This document shows positions 34,170 to 42,839 of a stretch of 64,000 bases of DNA, piece after piece. A program made the position numbers and the translations under genes. The notes below the pieces were generated by a model that saw nothing but the letters and a program-made list of their open reading frames with translations, did not search any database and was not told where the DNA came from. The stretch spans positions 2,450,001-2,514,000 of the forward strand of contig NZ_CP158190.1 in NCBI RefSeq assembly GCF_040250305.1. Reading direction: 5' to 3'. Origin of the DNA: Peribacillus frigoritolerans. Lineage in GTDB: Bacteria; Bacillota; Bacilli; Bacillales; DSM-1321. The first letter of the stretch is position 1. Every line of letters starts with the position of its first letter.

Positions 34170-34961
34170 GTGGATTTAGGATTGCAAGGAAAAGTGGCTG
34201 TCATTATGGGCGGCACGTCGGGCGTGGGATTAAAAACAGCAGAAATGTTTTTAGCTGAAGGAGCGAAAGTGGCTATATGCGGCAGAAGTGCAGAGCGTAT
34301 GGAAAGTGCACAAAGTCAATTGCTCTCATTTGGTGAAAAGGCAGATATTTTTGCATCAACATGTGATGTCACCTCAAAATCGGATGTGGATTCTTTCATT
34401 AATGGTACCGCTGAGAGGTTTGGCGGAATCGATATATTGGTGAATGCAGCCGGACAAAGCGTGATGGGTCACTTTTTTGACATAACGGATGAGCAGTGGG
34501 AAGAACAGATTCAGTTAAAATTCTTTGCCATCATATATGCCGTTCGTGCTTCGCATCCTCATTTAGTGAAAAGGGGAGGAGGGCGGATTATTAATATTAA
34601 TGCAACCCTCGCTAAAGAACCTGAACGTCATATGGTAGCGACTGCAGCAGCAAGGGCTGGCCTCCTTAATTTAAGCAAAACCTTATCCCAGGAATTGGCT
34701 TTTGACAATATATTGGTAAACTCAGTCAGTCTTGGATTGATCCGGACCGATCAATGGGAGCGAAGAAGATTGAAGAATGCTCCTGATATGGACCCTGAAG
34801 AATATTACGGAGACCTTGCGAAAAAACGGAATATCCCTCTCGGCCGCGTAGGGGAAGCGGAAGAAGTTGCCAGTGTCATTGTTTTCCTTGCTTCAGACAA
34901 AGCAAGTTATGTAGCAGGTTCGACGATTGAGACGGCAGGAGCGATCGGAAAGGCACTTTAA
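34170..34961 (+). CDS. short-chain dehydrogenase-like protein with an atypical active site
   Basis: 263 aa SDR fold: cofactor motif GGTSGVGLKTAEMF near residue 15, NAAG near residue 90, and C-terminal LVNSVSLGLIRTDQW and FLASDKASYVAGSTIETAG. The classical catalytic Tyr-x-x-x-Lys is absent: the expected place reads HMVATAAARAGLLNL, as in a divergent SDR branch. It may bind NAD(P) but use another mechanism. GTG at 34170 is 8 bases after AAAGGAG; the GTG at 34161 overlaps that site. Third gene of the operon; substrate unknown. Confidence 0.8.
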   Translation: MDLGLQGKVAVIMGGTSGVGLKTAEMFLAEGAKVAICGRSAERMESAQSQLLSFGEKADIFASTCDVTSKSDVDSFINGTAERFGGIDILVNAAGQSVMGHFFDITDEQWEEQIQLKFFAIIYAVRASHPHLVKRGGGRIININATLAKEPERHMVATAAARAGLLNLSKTLSQELAFDNILVNSVSLGLIRTDQWERRRLKNAPDMDPEEYYGDLAKKRNIPLGRVGEAEEVASVIVFLASDKASYVAGSTIETAGAIGKAL

Positions 34962-34991
34962 ATATATTACTGAAAAAGGTAGGATAACGCG

Positions 34992-36680
34992 ATGAAAATA
35001 CAAGAAGAAATAGAGTTTACGACCGCCGATTCCATCGTAAAGGAGCTTGTTCAAGCAGGAGTTGAAACTGCTTTCGGGATTGTCAGTATACACAATATGC
35101 CCATCTATGATGCAATTCTTAGAGAAGGGAGCATCAAACTCATTTGTTCACGCGGTGAGAGCGGTGCCGTCAACATGGCTGATGGCTATGCCCGTGCCAC
35201 TGGGAAATTGGGTGTAGTGATTACCAGTACTGGAACAGGGGCAGGAAATGCTGCTGGTTCCCTGGTGGAAGCATGGGCAGCTGGCGTCCCCCTTCTTCAT
35301 CTTACCGGTGAGGTGGCTTCTTCTTATCTTGGTACAGGCAAAGGATACATACATGAGTGTAAAGACCAGCTATCAATGATGAGCGGAGCATGTAAAAATG
35401 CAGTGAGGCTTAGAAATCCTGAGCAATGTGCCGCGGTTGTAAGGAAGGCGATCGAAGAAGCGTTAACTGCACCAACGGGTCCGGTTACATTGGAAATTCC
35501 CATTGACTATCAATCGGCGATCATAGAAGATCTTTCACTGGAAGGGCTACGAGCTTCAACATCTGAAACAAATCCATTGCCATTCATTCCTGAACAAGCT
35601 GTGCAAAAAATGGTGGGGGCACGCCGTCCTGTCATATGGGCCGGTGGCGGAGTCATCGGTGCCAATGCTTCGCAAGAGCTGCAAAAATTAGCGGAAATCC
35701 TTGGTGCAGCGGTTATAACCAGTCAGTCAGGAAAAGGTTCAATTCCAGAAAACCATGAACAATGCATCGGACATTTTGCGGCATATGAAACAACAAAAGA
35801 GTTTTTAAGAAATGCAGATTTATTGATTAGCGTAGGTGTAAGGTTTAGGGGCAATGAAACATCCAACTGGAAAGTGCCGGTGCCACAAGAACATATAGCG
35901 ATCGATGCTGATTGGCAGGCCATTAACCGGAACTATAAAGCAACTATAGGTTTGGTTGGCGATGCAAAAGATATGTTAGCTGCCATCATTCAAAAGCTCG
36001 AAGAACATTCAGTTCATGCGGAGCCTTCTTATTTAGAAGAAGTTCTGTCGCTTAGAAACGAAGTGCGCGCCCAACTCAGGGAAACGCTTGGACCTTATGA
36101 GCAATTTGTAGATGGCATGAGGGAGATATTACCAGATGATACCATTTTAGTTCGTGATGTAACCGTACAGGCAAACGTTTGGGGCAGCCGTTTATTTGAA
36201 ATCTATGAACCGAGGACATCGATTCATGCATCAGGCGGCGGAATCGGTCAAGGTCTTCCAACAGCAATCGGTGCCCAAATGGGATGTCAAGATAAAACCG
36301 TCGTTCTGATGGCTGGAGACGGAGGTTTTATGGTGAATGTCGGGGAAATGGTCACGGCAGCCGAAGAAAAATTACCAGTTATCATCGTATTGTTCGATGA
36401 CTCAGGCTATGGGGTTCTTCGCAACATTCAAACAGCCGCATATGGTCGGCAGGTAGCCGTGGATTTATTGAGTCCTGATTTTGTGAAATTGGCTGAGTCC
36501 ATGCATTTTGATGCAGTGCGTATTGGTTCTGGAGATGAATTCATATCCGAACTGAAAAAGGCTAAGGAAAGACGTAAACCTTCAATGATCGTTGTTGATA
36601 TGGAAGCTGTGGGGCCGATGGCCAAGCCATTTGGCGGACCGCCAGGAGCTGCGGAAGCATTTAAGCCCAAAAAACTATAA
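34992..36680 (+). CDS. thiamine-diphosphate-dependent enzyme (acetolactate synthase/benzoylformate decarboxylase-like)
   Basis: 562 aa with the three TPP-enzyme domains. The activating glutamate is in CSRGESGAVNMADGYARATG (Glu56), the central domain contains the loop PVIWAGGGVIGAN, and the TPP/Mg motif begins MAGDGGFMVNVGEMVTAAEEKLPVIIVLFDDSGYGVLRN (Asp443). Family members decarboxylate 2-keto acids or join aldehydes. Beside an aldehyde dehydrogenase, a decarboxylase producing an aldehyde from a 2-keto acid is the simplest reading. ATG 34992 follows AAAAGGTAGGA, 30 bases after the SDR gene. Confidence 0.82.
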   Translation: MKIQEEIEFTTADSIVKELVQAGVETAFGIVSIHNMPIYDAILREGSIKLICSRGESGAVNMADGYARATGKLGVVITSTGTGAGNAAGSLVEAWAAGVPLLHLTGEVASSYLGTGKGYIHECKDQLSMMSGACKNAVRLRNPEQCAAVVRKAIEEALTAPTGPVTLEIPIDYQSAIIEDLSLEGLRASTSETNPLPFIPEQAVQKMVGARRPVIWAGGGVIGANASQELQKLAEILGAAVITSQSGKGSIPENHEQCIGHFAAYETTKEFLRNADLLISVGVRFRGNETSNWKVPVPQEHIAIDADWQAINRNYKATIGLVGDAKDMLAAIIQKLEEHSVHAEPSYLEEVLSLRNEVRAQLRETLGPYEQFVDGMREILPDDTILVRDVTVQANVWGSRLFEIYEPRTSIHASGGGIGQGLPTAIGAQMGCQDKTVVLMAGDGGFMVNVGEMVTAAEEKLPVIIVLFDDSGYGVLRNIQTAAYGRQVAVDLLSPDFVKLAESMHFDAVRIGSGDEFISELKKAKERRKPSMIVVDMEAVGPMAKPFGGPPGAAEAFKPKKL

Positions 36681-36692
36681 GGAGGATTGAGA

Positions 36693-38138
36693 ATGATTTC
36701 GACATACCCATTTGTTTCAGGAAAATATCTAGTTAATGGAGAATGGAGAGAATTACCGGAAAAAATCGATGTAGTGAATCCGGCAAATACATCGGAAGTA
36801 GTTGGCCAGGTGGCAAAATGCTCTGAAGAAATCGTGAATGACGCGATTGAAGCGGCGGAAAATGCTTTTGAAACGTGGTCCCGCTCTGATATCGGGGAAC
36901 GGGCTAACCGGATGAACACTGCGGCAGAAGAACTTTCAAAAGTTATCGAGGAGAATGTTACAGTGTTTGTACGTGAAAATGGCAAAACACTTGTTGAAGC
37001 TAAAAAGGATTTATTGCGCTGTGTTGAAGTCATGAAGGGCTGTGCAGCAGAGTTACTTGATTGGTGGAAGCCTGAAGTGCTCCCAGGAAAACAAAAAGTC
37101 CAAATCCGTAGAAGGGCAAGAGGTGTCACGGCAATAATCACACCTTGGAATTCTCCGATGATATTAACCTTTAAAAGGGTCATACCTGCTGTTTTGGCAG
37201 GCAATGCCGTTGTCGTAAAACCTGCAACGAATTGTCCCTTAACGATCATGACCTGTTTAAAAGTAGTTGCCGAACATTTTCCTCCAGGAGTCATCAATAT
37301 AGTCTCAGGATCTGGAAAAGCAATCGGCGACACACTATGCACCGATTCACGCGTACGGACATTGGCGTTTGTCGGAAGTACGGAAACCGGGAAAGATATC
37401 ATGCAGAAATCAGCTGGAAATCTGCAAAAAGTATATATGGAACTTGGCGGCAATGATCCTGCAATCATCTTGGAAGATGCCAATATGGATGAAGCGGCTA
37501 TCAAACGTTTGAGGATGGGGATTTTACGAGCAGCGGGTCAGGTTTGTTCTGCTGTAAAAAGAGTGTATGTCCAAGAATCACGTTATGATGAGGTTGTGGA
37601 AAAGCTGACCAAAGAGTTTAGCCGGATGGTAATTGGTGATGGCATTCAGCCTGATGTAACTATGGGTCCATTGAATAATAAAGCACAATATGATTTTGTG
37701 AATGGCTTGATCGAACGTACCGCTAAGTCAGGAGGAAATATAATCACAACCGGCATTCAGCTGAATCCGGAAACTTGGGATAAAGGTTATTATATGCTTC
37801 CTTCCATTATTACTGGCCTCGATCAACAGAGCGAATTGGTTCGAGTGGAACAATTCGGACCGATCATTCCAATTTTACCTTTCAATGATATTGATGAAGC
37901 TGTAAAATTAGCGAATGATAGTGAGTTTGCGCTGCGTGCATCTGTTTGGACCGAAAATGAAGATATCGCTGTCGAAATGGCAGATCGCCTTGAAGCTGGT
38001 GCGGTTTTCCATAATAATCATACCGTTTTCAGCGACTTGGCTCTGGATTTCCCTGGCTTAAAAGAAAGTGGGGTTTCGCGGGAAACAAGACATTGCGGGT
38101 TGGAATTCTTTGCGGACTCATACGGGTTTGCTGATTGA
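36693..38138 (+). CDS. NAD(P)-dependent aldehyde dehydrogenase
   Basis: 481 aa, the usual length. Catalytic residues are all present: Asn153 (TPWNSPM), Glu250 (MELGGNDPAIIL) and Cys285 (AAGQVCSAVKRVYV); the C-terminal NNHTVFSDLALDFPGLKESGVSRE segment is typical. It oxidises an aldehyde to an acid, either the product of the neighbouring TPP enzyme or a ring-cleavage semialdehyde. ATG 36693 is 7 bases after AAGGAGG; the TTG at 36687 is too close. Between the TPP enzyme (12 bases) and the aspartate-dehydrogenase-like gene. Confidence 0.9.
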   Translation: MISTYPFVSGKYLVNGEWRELPEKIDVVNPANTSEVVGQVAKCSEEIVNDAIEAAENAFETWSRSDIGERANRMNTAAEELSKVIEENVTVFVRENGKTLVEAKKDLLRCVEVMKGCAAELLDWWKPEVLPGKQKVQIRRRARGVTAIITPWNSPMILTFKRVIPAVLAGNAVVVKPATNCPLTIMTCLKVVAEHFPPGVINIVSGSGKAIGDTLCTDSRVRTLAFVGSTETGKDIMQKSAGNLQKVYMELGGNDPAIILEDANMDEAAIKRLRMGILRAAGQVCSAVKRVYVQESRYDEVVEKLTKEFSRMVIGDGIQPDVTMGPLNNKAQYDFVNGLIERTAKSGGNIITTGIQLNPETWDKGYYMLPSIITGLDQQSELVRVEQFGPIIPILPFNDIDEAVKLANDSEFALRASVWTENEDIAVEMADRLEAGAVFHNNHTVFSDLALDFPGLKESGVSRETRHCGLEFFADSYGFAD

Positions 38139-38154
38139 GGAAGGATGAAACTAC

Positions 38155-38940
38155 ATGAAATTAGGTTTAATCGGGTGCGGTAATATCGGGAAATTTCTGC
38201 TACAGGCAATTAATAACGACGGACTTCTTCCAGGTGGGAAAATCGTTGCGATATATGCCCGCCGTGAAGAAGTCGCGGCACAGCTAGCAGAGGAATTCAG
38301 GACACAGCCATTTAGTGATGTCGACGAACTCCTTAAATCCGATGTAGATATGGTTATAGAGGCAGCAACGATTGAAGCAGCTGAAGAGTATGCATTGAAA
38401 GTGCTTAAAAGCGGGAAGGATCTCTTGCTTAGCAGCATTGGCGTGATGGCGAATACTGCCTTTGAAGAACAATCAAATCAGATTTGCAAAATGAATAACG
38501 TGAATATTCTCCTTCCGTCTGGTGCGATTGGAGGTCTCGATGTACTTAAATCGGCAAAAGCGGTGAATGGCCTTGAATCTGTTTGCATCACCACAAGAAA
38601 ACCGCCAAGCGCATTGCCCGGAGGGGCTTCAGTGACAGAAGAAACGGTATTATTTGAAGGATCTGCTGCAGAAGCAATCAAACAGTTTCCGAGAAACATT
38701 AATGTTGCGATTGTGCTGTCAATGGCTGGTCTTGGATCAGAAAAGACGAAAGTGAAAATCATTGCCGATCCAAATGTGTTAAAAAACAATCACCTGATAG
38801 AAGCTTCAGGTTCGTTCGGGAAACTGAAACTGGAAGTGGAAAATGATCCGATGCCTAATAATCCGAAAACGAGTTATCTAGCGGCATTAAGTGTTTTGGC
38901 GACTCTGCAAAATAAGGAAAAGAGCGTTCAAATCGGGTAA
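38155..38940 (+). CDS. L-aspartate dehydrogenase-like protein (NadX/DUF108 family)
   Basis: 261 aa. N-terminal Rossmann motif GLIGCGNIGKFLLQAI and the family's C-terminal features: LLPSGAIGGLDVLKSA, FPRNINVAIVLSMAGLG, and ENDPMPNNPKTSYLAALSVLATL. Known family members oxidise L-aspartate to iminoaspartate with NAD(P) for NAD synthesis. Here there is no NAD-synthesis partner; it is embedded in an aromatic operon next to an aldehyde dehydrogenase, so it may reduce or oxidise a pathway intermediate instead. The stop overlaps the next possible ATG. Confidence 0.8.
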   Translation: MKLGLIGCGNIGKFLLQAINNDGLLPGGKIVAIYARREEVAAQLAEEFRTQPFSDVDELLKSDVDMVIEAATIEAAEEYALKVLKSGKDLLLSSIGVMANTAFEEQSNQICKMNNVNILLPSGAIGGLDVLKSAKAVNGLESVCITTRKPPSALPGGASVTEETVLFEGSAAEAIKQFPRNINVAIVLSMAGLGSEKTKVKIIADPNVLKNNHLIEASGSFGKLKLEVENDPMPNNPKTSYLAALSVLATLQNKEKSVQIG

Positions 38941-38978
38941 TGCATTATGATGTAAAGCTTGGAAGGGAGAGAAAAAGT

Positions 38979-40280
38979 ATGCTTAAAACTGAAAAATCCT
39001 TAGAAGAAATGTCGAAACAGCAAGTTGTTGACTATTTGAACGAAACGGTTAAACCAGAGGAAGGCGTTATACCTGCATACCTCCTTGGAGACCCAAAGGT
39101 TTATGATATAGAACATGAAAAAGTGTTTTTGAAAACATGGGTTTTTATCGGTCATGATTCTGAAGTACCCAACAAAGGAGACTTCATGACCCGTGAACTA
39201 GCTGGCTACTCGCTCATCATCACACGTGATGCTGAAGGGGAAATCAGGGCGTTTTATAATATGTGCACCCATCGCGGAATGAAACTATGCCGTGCAGATA
39301 AAGGGAACAAGTCATTATTTACGTGTCCCTACCATGGATTTAATTTTAAAAACACTGGAGAGCTCGTAGGGGTGCCATTACAAAAGGACATATATGGGGG
39401 CAACCTTGACCGGTCGGAATTGGGCCTTCACAAAGTGAAGCTTGAATCCTATAAAGGTCTTTTATTTGGAACTTGGAATGAAGATGCAGAGCCACTTGAA
39501 GAGTTTCTTGGAGACATTAAATGGTATTTGGATATCCTTGTAGGACGTGCAGAAATGGAAGTTATCGGTGTCCCGCAAAGATTCATTGTTAAATCCAACT
39601 GGAAAGTTGGTTCCGATAACTTTGTTGGTGATTCCTATCACACGATGGTCACACACGGTTCCATTGCAAAACTGGGCATGGTGCCCAATGCTACCTATTC
39701 AAAGCGTGGTTTTCAAATCCATATGGATAACGGGCATGGACTGAACTTAGGGACACCTAACCCTGACTTCGCTTTCCCGGAAGAATTGAAAGATGAATTT
39801 AAAACTAATTTGTCTGAAGAACAATATGAAGTGTTATCAAACTTAAAGAATATGATTGGAAACGTTTTCCCCAACTTATCATTTTTAATATCCCATACAA
39901 AAATCAAAGACCAGTTCATCTCCAACACTTCTATTAGAATGTGGCGGCCAATCGGTCACAATCAAATGGAAGTGATCGCTTGGATGCTCGTGGAAAAGAA
40001 CGCCACTCAAGATTGGAAAGATAGATCAAGAGATTCATTTATCTTGACCTTTAGCCCATCCGGTATTTTCGAACAGGATGATACGGAAGTGTTTACGGAT
40101 ATTACTGAAGCAGCCCAAGGTCCAATGCCTTTCCTAAAGAATCTAACCTACAATTATACAATGGGCCTTCATCGAGAACCAGTTGATTTTATAGGACCTG
40201 GTGTTGCTTACGATGATAAATTCACGGAAGCGAGCCAAAGGAATTTTTACAAATACTGGCTTGAATTGATGACGAAATGA
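38979..40280 (+). CDS. Rieske aromatic ring-hydroxylating dioxygenase, alpha (large) subunit
   Basis: 433 aa. N-terminal Rieske [2Fe-2S] site C96-x-H98-x17-C116-x2-H119 (CTHRGMKLC... FTCPYHGFNF). C-terminal catalytic domain with the bridging Asp213 and iron ligands His221 and His226 (SDNFVGDSYHTMVTH), and the acidic stretch FEQDDTEVF holding the probable third ligand. It would add O2 across an aromatic ring to make a cis-dihydrodiol. Start ATG 38979 has GGAAGGGAGAG upstream; the ATG at 38940 has nothing comparable. Paired with the beta subunit gene directly after. Such enzymes are uncommon in Bacillaceae. Confidence 0.9.
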   Translation: MLKTEKSLEEMSKQQVVDYLNETVKPEEGVIPAYLLGDPKVYDIEHEKVFLKTWVFIGHDSEVPNKGDFMTRELAGYSLIITRDAEGEIRAFYNMCTHRGMKLCRADKGNKSLFTCPYHGFNFKNTGELVGVPLQKDIYGGNLDRSELGLHKVKLESYKGLLFGTWNEDAEPLEEFLGDIKWYLDILVGRAEMEVIGVPQRFIVKSNWKVGSDNFVGDSYHTMVTHGSIAKLGMVPNATYSKRGFQIHMDNGHGLNLGTPNPDFAFPEELKDEFKTNLSEEQYEVLSNLKNMIGNVFPNLSFLISHTKIKDQFISNTSIRMWRPIGHNQMEVIAWMLVEKNATQDWKDRSRDSFILTFSPSGIFEQDDTEVFTDITEAAQGPMPFLKNLTYNYTMGLHREPVDFIGPGVAYDDKFTEASQRNFYKYWLELMTK

Positions 40281-40301
40281 TAAGCGGGAGGGGGAACGGA
40301 A

Positions 40302-40811
40302 ATGAATGTGGAGAAAATGTTGCTCAAATGTGAATTTGAACAGTGGCTGTATGATGAAGCTCAATTACTCGATGATATTGAATTTGATGATTGGTTCGAT
40401 TTAATGCACTCGAGCTTACGCTATCAAATGCCAGTACGTGTTAATAAAGAAGGGGTGGAACGCCCGGATTATTCAACGGAAATGTTTACATTTAATGATG
40501 ATATTGAGCTGCTGAAACTGCGCGTGGATCGTTTGAAAACGGATTATGCTTGGGCGGAAATACCACCATCAAGAACACGGCGTTTTGTCTCTAATGTACG
40601 CGTTAAAGACTATGTTGAAGGTGAAAAGGCAGTCGTAAAGAGCTACCTGCTTATCTATCGAAGCCGCAGCACTGATATTCAGCATGATTTGATTTCGGGG
40701 GAACGAAATGATGAATTCATTTTCGAAGAAGGTAAATGGAAACTATCCAAACGGATATTCATTGTTGATCAATCAACGATAAATACCAGAAATCTTGCTA
40801 TCTTCGTATAA
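40302..40811 (+). CDS. ring-hydroxylating dioxygenase, beta (small) subunit
   Basis: 169 aa of the SnoaL/NTF2-like fold used by dioxygenase small subunits: FEQWLYDEAQLLDDIEFDDWFDLMHSSLRYQMPVR at the start, DRLKTDYAWAEIPPSRTRRFVSNVRV in the middle, RSRSTDIQHDLISGERNDEFIFEEGKWKLSKRIFIVDQSTINTRNLAIFV at the end. Structural partner of the alpha subunit. ATG follows GGGAGGGGGAACGG, 21 bases after the alpha gene. No ferredoxin or reductase gene lies in the operon. Confidence 0.9.
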   Translation: MNVEKMLLKCEFEQWLYDEAQLLDDIEFDDWFDLMHSSLRYQMPVRVNKEGVERPDYSTEMFTFNDDIELLKLRVDRLKTDYAWAEIPPSRTRRFVSNVRVKDYVEGEKAVVKSYLLIYRSRSTDIQHDLISGERNDEFIFEEGKWKLSKRIFIVDQSTINTRNLAIFV

Positions 40812-40853
40812 TATTGACCTGAATAAAAAGAGATAACAAGGAGGCTGGTTACA

Positions 40854-41642
40854 ATGGCAATGGCGTTAAAGGATAAAGTAGTGTTGATTACTGGAGGCAA
40901 TTCAGGTATCGGAGAGGCTGTCACAAGACGTTTTATACAAGAAGGGGCAAAAGTCAGCATCATCGGCCGCTCGATAGAAACGCTAAATAAAATGAAAGAG
41001 GAATTTGGTGAAGAAATCCTCATTAACCAAGGCGATGTAAGCAAATATGAAGACAATGAGAGGGCTGTTCAGGCCACTGTCAAGCAATTTGGAAAGCTGG
41101 ATGTTTTCGTTGCCAATGCAGGAGTCTTTGATGGATTTGCAAAATTTGCCGACGTAACTCCCGATGCACTTTCAGAAGCATTTGATTTTCTGATCGATAT
41201 TAACGTTAAAGGATCTTTCTTCGGTGCTAAAGCCGCTCTTAAAGAACTGCAAAAATCGAATGGCAATATTATTTTCACCGTATCAGGTGCTAGTTTCTAT
41301 CCGGATGGCGGCGGGGTTTGGTACACAGCAAGCAAGCATGCCCAAATAGGGCTGATGCGCCAACTTGCCTTTGAACTTGCTCCTGACATAAGGGTGAATG
41401 CTGTAGCGCCTGGTGGCACTCTGACAGCATTATCGGTCATTCCTCCCCTACGTCCATTCGTTAAAATCGTGGATAATGAAACGAAGGCCAATAGCATTAA
41501 AAAAAGAAACCCTCTTCAGCTTGCACAGATGCCCGACGATCATGTAGCTGCTTATGTCCTGTTAGCATCGGACGCAGCGCGTGCAATTACCGGCGAAGTC
41601 ATCTCCAGTGATGGAGGATTGTCAGTTCGCGGACTGGGTTGA
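40854..41642 (+). CDS. SDR, cis-dihydrodiol dehydrogenase-like (BphB type)
   Basis: 262 aa classical SDR: ITGGNSGIGEAVTRRF cofactor loop, NAGVFDGFAKF (NAG motif) near residue 83, a catalytic VSGASFYPDGGGVWYTASKHAQIG with Tyr157 and Lys161, and IRVNAVAPGGT. The pattern NAGVxD, the long loop after SGAS(F)YP and the GGGVxYTASKHA region match dihydrodiol dehydrogenases that turn cis-dihydrodiols into catechols. It directly follows the dioxygenase genes, as in biphenyl/benzene clusters. ATG 40854 follows AAGGAGG. Confidence 0.86.
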   Translation: MAMALKDKVVLITGGNSGIGEAVTRRFIQEGAKVSIIGRSIETLNKMKEEFGEEILINQGDVSKYEDNERAVQATVKQFGKLDVFVANAGVFDGFAKFADVTPDALSEAFDFLIDINVKGSFFGAKAALKELQKSNGNIIFTVSGASFYPDGGGVWYTASKHAQIGLMRQLAFELAPDIRVNAVAPGGTLTALSVIPPLRPFVKIVDNETKANSIKKRNPLQLAQMPDDHVAAYVLLASDAARAITGEVISSDGGLSVRGLG

Positions 41643-41682
41643 GTTCATAACAAAATAAACTACGGGAAGAAGGTTTATAAGT

Positions 41683-42642
41683 ATGGCTGAATCACTATTG
41701 GGCAATAGGAATATTAATCAACTCGCATTTGTTGTAAAAGATATTGAAGCTGCTAATCTAGCTTTTACAAGACTGCTGGGCATTAAGAAGGCAGAACCGT
41801 TTCTAACTGGTGACAGTTCTATTTCGAAAGTCACTTTTAGAGGTGTACCAACGGAATCACAATCCAAACTGGCTTTTCTGAATACACCAACCGTCCAATT
41901 TGAATTAATAGAACCCGATAAAAATCCAGGAACGATGCGTGAGTTCCTGGATGAAGTAGGTGAAGGGATTCACCATATTGCTTTTGATGTAGACTCTATC
42001 CAAAAGAGGCTGCCAATCATGGAGAAAAGTGGATACCCAGCTTTGCAAACGGGAGAATTCACTTCAAGTGACGGCCGATATGTATATGTGGATACACTAG
42101 ATGATCACAAAACGTTAATTGAAATGCTTGAAAGTGCAGAGCCGAGAGAAACGGCATGGGAAAGACCAGAAGATGCTAGCGTTCAGCCGCTATTAGGGAC
42201 TAACAAAGTGGAACAGATTGCGTTAGTTGTAAAAGACCTTGATGCGGCTGCAGAAGCATATTGTAAGTTGTTGGGGATTGAAAAACCTCCCATCATCCAT
42301 TCTGGTTCAACCGATATTACAAACGTGATTTACAAAGGGAAGCCCACTGAAGGAAAGTCAAAATATATGTTCATCGATACGCCGTTAATTCAAATTGAAT
42401 TAATCGAGCCGGGTGAATCACCCAGTACGTGGAAAGATCATCTTGAAACATATGGTGAGGGTGTTCACCATATCTCTTTTGTCGTTAAAGACATGGAGGC
42501 TAAAATGAAGATGCTGGAAGAAATGGGCTATCCGGTCATACAGACAGGTGACTTTTTTAACGGAAAAGGCCGATATGCCTATATGGATACAACATCGACC
42601 TATAAAGTTATTATTGAATTGCTAGAACGTTTTGATGAGTAA
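41683..42642 (+). CDS. tandem two-domain VOC protein (methylmalonyl-CoA epimerase-like halves)
   Basis: 319 aa made of two similar halves: NQLAFVVKDIEAANLAFTRLLGI ... GEGIHHIAFDVDSI ... TLIEMLES and EQIALVVKDLDAAAEAYCKLLGI ... GEGVHHISFVVKDM ... VIIELLER. Each half resembles a methylmalonyl-CoA-epimerase/glyoxalase-type VOC domain with its own His (QL/HHI) and Glu positions. It could be a lyase, epimerase or dioxygenase for a pathway intermediate. Last gene of the operon, 40 bases after the SDR. No obvious terminator was found in the 100 bases that follow. Confidence 0.8.
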   Translation: MAESLLGNRNINQLAFVVKDIEAANLAFTRLLGIKKAEPFLTGDSSISKVTFRGVPTESQSKLAFLNTPTVQFELIEPDKNPGTMREFLDEVGEGIHHIAFDVDSIQKRLPIMEKSGYPALQTGEFTSSDGRYVYVDTLDDHKTLIEMLESAEPRETAWERPEDASVQPLLGTNKVEQIALVVKDLDAAAEAYCKLLGIEKPPIIHSGSTDITNVIYKGKPTEGKSKYMFIDTPLIQIELIEPGESPSTWKDHLETYGEGVHHISFVVKDMEAKMKMLEEMGYPVIQTGDFFNGKGRYAYMDTTSTYKVIIELLERFDE

Positions 42643-42839
42643 ACATGTACCAATTTCATCAAAAGATGTTCTGGATGCAATTGTCTGAGCACTTGGAAAT
42701 TACATAATTTGGAATAATGAACTCCAGCGGTCATTCAATCTAAAACCTAGCCATTTTCCCACCTAATCAGCTGATTAACTTACTAAAAGTGAAACCGTAA
42801 AAAGCATACAAGGCAATGGGCGGAAAGGGGACTTCAACC

